Shown here piece by piece: positions 61,700 through 64,000 of a DNA stretch of 64,000 bases; positions within the stretch are counted from its first letter, which is position 1, and the number at the start of each line of letters is the position of its first letter. Made by a program: the position numbers and the translations under genes. Source of the DNA: Lewinellaceae bacterium (GTDB lineage: Bacteria; Bacteroidota; Bacteroidia; Chitinophagales; Saprospiraceae); contig JACJXW010000007.1 of assembly GCA_020636405.1 (NCBI GenBank), positions 310,001 to 374,000 on the forward strand, read 5' to 3'. The notes beneath the pieces were generated by a model. It had not been told where the DNA came from. It did not search any database and worked only from the letters and a program-made list of their open reading frames with translations.

Positions 61700-62857
61700 T
61701 TATCCCCTCTTTCTCCTCCACATCATCACAACGCCCGTGGCCCCGATCAGGAATAGCATGACGGCAATGAACTCCGCCTGCGTATAGGTGACTCCCATGT
61801 TGGTATACTCAGGATTGACCCTTATTTTTTCGATCCAGAAGCGTTCTGTCCCATTGAAGATAAGATAAATGAAGAAGAGCATCCCGGGCCAGGGGGCTAC
61901 TTTATTGCGAAGGCCGAGCAGGATGCCGCCGATCAGTAAGGCTGCCATCGTTTCGTAGACAGGCGTGGGGAATACAGGCGGAGACAGGCGGTGGCTGTAA
62001 CGCCCGGCAAAGCCCTCAATGGGCACGCCCTCATTGAGCACATTGTGTGGATAATCAAAAGACCAGAGCCAATCGGGCAGGAACCACCACCCAGGCTGAG
62101 GCAGAGTATTGACGATACCCCAGTCTCCGTCGCCAGCCAGATGGCAGCCCAGGCGGCCAACGCCATAGGCAATGATGAGCGCCGGCGCAACAGCATCAAG
62201 CACGGGCAATACGGGGATTTTTTTGAGTCGCAGGTACAAGGTGACTGCCAGAAAGCCAAAAATGAGGCCGCCGTAAATGGCCAGGCCACCACCGGAAAAG
62301 ATCGTCCCAACGGGGTCCCGGAGCAGGGCCGGAATATCTTCAACAATGGCAAAAACCTTCGCGCCGACTACCCCGGAGATGGCCGCGATCATGGTGATGT
62401 CGCCTATGCGGTCGTGCGGATAAACATCCTTTATCACTACCCGGGGCTTAGGCAGCGCTTTCTTTTTAGCTTCCAAATACCGCCCGCCGGCAAAAATGGC
62501 CGCCAGGCCAATACCTGCCCACCAGGTTCCATCCAGGGAAAGCAGCACTTCGGCAGCGTCCTGTTTGAGCCGCTCCATTTGCTGAACGGCGTAAAAGCCT
62601 TTATAGCCCAGGACAAACCCCCAGAGCGCATTGGAGACCAGTTCTCCCGGCCCGGCCGGCTTGCCGTACTCGTACTTCACTTTATCCGGATGGAATATCC
62701 CCTTCTCCGCCCGGGCTTTCAACTCCCGGTACAGGATCATCGATGCCGATAGAATGGCAAGGACCAGCAGAAGGCCAAAGGTCTTGAAGATGGACAGCCA
62801 ATTATCAATGGGCGTGCCGAACAGGTCGTGGAAAAGATAGGAGAGATCGGGGTACAT
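61700..62857 (-). CDS. lgt: Prolipoprotein diacylglyceryl transferase
   Basis: I chose ATG 62857 (MYPDLSYLFHDLFGTPIDNW); the longer frame to 62947 adds 30 residues made of repeated SKIANPKSKIADP words from a repetitive leader. The 385-residue inner-membrane enzyme has about seven helices. The conserved Lgt core is seen as GGLAIYGGLIFGF, YGVGRLGCHLAGDGDWGI (Arg of the active site) and later PHNVLNEGVPI and PTPVYETMAALLIGGILL, with GTERFWIEKIR near the end. It transfers diacylglyceryl from phosphatidylglycerol to the lipobox Cys of prolipoproteins, so it serves the lipoproteins at 10172, 14555 and 21547. Bacteroidota versions are longer than the 290-residue E. coli enzyme, as here. It lies downstream of mtaB on the same strand. 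Confidence 0.94.
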   Translation of the reverse strand: MYPDLSYLFHDLFGTPIDNWLSIFKTFGLLLVLAILSASMILYRELKARAEKGIFHPDKVKYEYGKPAGPGELVSNALWGFVLGYKGFYAVQQMERLKQDAAEVLLSLDGTWWAGIGLAAIFAGGRYLEAKKKALPKPRVVIKDVYPHDRIGDITMIAAISGVVGAKVFAIVEDIPALLRDPVGTIFSGGGLAIYGGLIFGFLAVTLYLRLKKIPVLPVLDAVAPALIIAYGVGRLGCHLAGDGDWGIVNTLPQPGWWFLPDWLWSFDYPHNVLNEGVPIEGFAGRYSHRLSPPVFPTPVYETMAALLIGGILLGLRNKVAPWPGMLFFIYLIFNGTERFWIEKIRVNPEYTNMGVTYTQAEFIAVMLFLIGATGVVMMWRRKRG

Positions 62858-62983
62858 ATATGGATCTGCGATTTTTGATTTTGGATTTGCGATTTTTGAT
62901 TTATCTCCGGCGAGCCCAAATGGTGTGACGGTGCTTAATGGCAGCATCGCACATTGCTAATCGAACATCAAAAATCAAAAATT

Positions 62984-64000
62984 TTATACGGCCACGCCCG
63001 ACAACGCCACCTCTACCTGCCCTCTGTCATTGATCCGGTGCAAGTTTACCGGGGACAGGGTATTCAGCAACTCTTCCCGAAGCGGGGCATCGATGCGGAT
63101 GTAGTTTTCTGTAAAACCCGACATTCTTCCCTTTTCCTTGCTTTGTTCAAAGAGCACCTCCCGCAGCTGCCCCAGGTGTTGCTCGTAAAAGTACCGGCGC
63201 TTCTTCTCACTAAGAATGGTGAGCATCTGATTGCGGCGGCGGCGCTCTTCCACATCCACTTCCCCATCCATTTCAATGGCGGGTGTATTGGGGCGTTCCG
63301 AATACGTGAACACATGCAGGTAGCTGACGTCCAGCTCATTGATAAAACGGTAGGTTTCCAGAAAATCTTCCTCCGTTTCACCCGGGAAACCGACGATCAC
63401 ATCCACGCCGATGCAGGCATGGGGCATCAGTTCCTTTATCTTCGCAACGCGCTCGGCGTACAACTCGCGCAGGTAACGGCGGCGCATCTGTCGCAGTTGC
63501 TTGTTATTTCCCGACTGAAGGGGCATATGGAAGTGCGGCACGAACCGCTGCGATTGTGCAACGAACTCGATGACTTCATCGGTACACAGGTTCGGTTCAA
63601 TAGAGGAGATGCGGAAACGATCGATGCCCTCCACTTTGTCCAGTTCCCGGATAAGGTCGATAAAAAGAGCCTCTTTTTTGGGCCTTACCCCTTCAATAAC
63701 TTCGGTACCGTTGCCGAAGTCTCCGATGTTCACCCCGGTGAGTACGATCTCCTTCACCCCTCTTTGAGCAATACTTTGGGCATTGGCCACAACATTTTCA
63801 ATCGTATCGCTACGGCTGCGGCCCCGAGCCATGGGAATAGTGCAGAAGGTACATTTGTAATCGCAACCGTCCTGTACTTTAAGGAAGGAACGCGTGCGGT
63901 CGCCAAAAGAAAAGGCATTTACAAAATCTCTGGCTTCCGATACTTCCCCGGCGCGGACCATGCCTTTGCCCGGCGCTTTGCTCAGCTCGTCGACATAGTC
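62984..64000 (-). CDS. mtaB: tRNA t6A37 methylthiotransferase MtaB, 5'-truncated by window edge
   Basis: The frame is open to 64000, so at least 338 residues of the protein lie in the window and its N-terminal UPF0004 domain lies mostly outside. The radical-SAM cluster motif is KVQDGCDYKCTFCTIPMARG (CxxxCxxC), whose CTIP context is typical of MtaB and not MiaB. Later landmarks are ETEEDFLETYRFINELDVSY, HVFTYSERPNTPA and a C-terminal TRAM domain (about the last 65 residues). MtaB adds a methylthio group to N6-threonylcarbamoyladenosine at position 37 of ANN-decoding tRNAs. It needs two 4Fe-4S clusters and SAM. lgt follows after about 125 bp with repetitive AAATCAAAAATC words between. Confidence 0.95.
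   Translation of the reverse strand, partial: DYVDELSKAPGKGMVRAGEVSEARDFVNAFSFGDRTRSFLKVQDGCDYKCTFCTIPMARGRSRSDTIENVVANAQSIAQRGVKEIVLTGVNIGDFGNGTEVIEGVRPKKEALFIDLIRELDKVEGIDRFRISSIEPNLCTDEVIEFVAQSQRFVPHFHMPLQSGNNKQLRQMRRRYLRELYAERVAKIKELMPHACIGVDVIVGFPGETEEDFLETYRFINELDVSYLHVFTYSERPNTPAIEMDGEVDVEERRRRNQMLTILSEKKRRYFYEQHLGQLREVLFEQSKEKGRMSGFTENYIRIDAPLREELLNTLSPVNLHRINDRGQVEVALSGVAV

Overview
The window looks like a chromosomal segment of a Bacteroidota bacterium, most likely a Saprospiria-type organism (Lewinella/Haliscomenobacter relatives). The grounds are secreted proteins with type IX secretion (T9SS) C-terminal sorting domains, SprB-like repeats, several LytS/LytTR two-component pairs, FISUMP-type lipoproteins, a TAnnTTTG-type promoter, an N-terminally HMA-like AraC regulator, and very large RHS/PKD/FG-GAP surface proteins. 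No rRNA or CRISPR array is present.

Layout. (1) 1-9.8 kb is an accessory zone with much decay. It holds a HELGHH peptidase stub cut by an IS481-type remnant, a STAND NTPase frameshifted in its Walker A motif, and an RDD membrane-protein gene cut by a complete ISAs1-type element with a readable 11-bp target duplication. It also holds an orphan Zn-ribbon/HELCH protein, a tRNA-Ser-like sequence, a FISUMP stub and a palindromic MITE-like element. (2) 10.2-13.7 kb is a lipoprotein / ECF sigma factor / single-TM-plus-barrel protein module. (3) 14.5-18.1 kb is a FISUMP lipoprotein split by an intact IS21-family element (istA-istB) with an exact 5-bp target duplication; removing the element restores a 329-codon frame. 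(4) 18.4-20.6 kb has two AraC-type regulators and toxin-antitoxin-like debris. (5) 20.9-23.4 kb has two minus-strand operons of small envelope proteins. Each is preceded by a copy of the same 37-bp motif and followed by a GC-rich hairpin. (6) 24-30 kb has an MDR oxidoreductase, a beta-helix/FG-GAP/ASPIC T9SS protein and a LytS/LytTR pair.

(7) 30-49 kb is the most striking region. Three genes lie tightly spaced on the minus strand: a 2465-residue RHS protein with SLH-like segments, a 3473-residue mosaic, and a 396-residue T9SS protein. The mosaic carries YD, CARDB, PKD, SprB, phosphodiester-glycosidase, LamG, MopE-like and FG-GAP segments and a dockerin-like C terminus; the T9SS protein has a cohesin-like N-terminal domain. 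I infer a co-transcribed cell-surface assembly whose last two members could bind each other by a cohesin-dockerin-like contact. A LytS/LytTR pair sits on each side: 28.3-30.1 kb, and 49.5-53.4 kb with a large Reg_prop sensor.

(8) 53.4-64 kb is mostly conserved core: two MscS channels, RecX, a helical-repeat protein, a lone LytTR protein, NadB, a family-4 glycosyltransferase, Lgt and MtaB (running off the right edge). Between recX and the helical-repeat gene lies a 66-codon ORF with a double-glycine-type leader, a candidate exported or modified peptide.

No database search was possible. Family names come from motifs I recognise, and domain limits are approximate.
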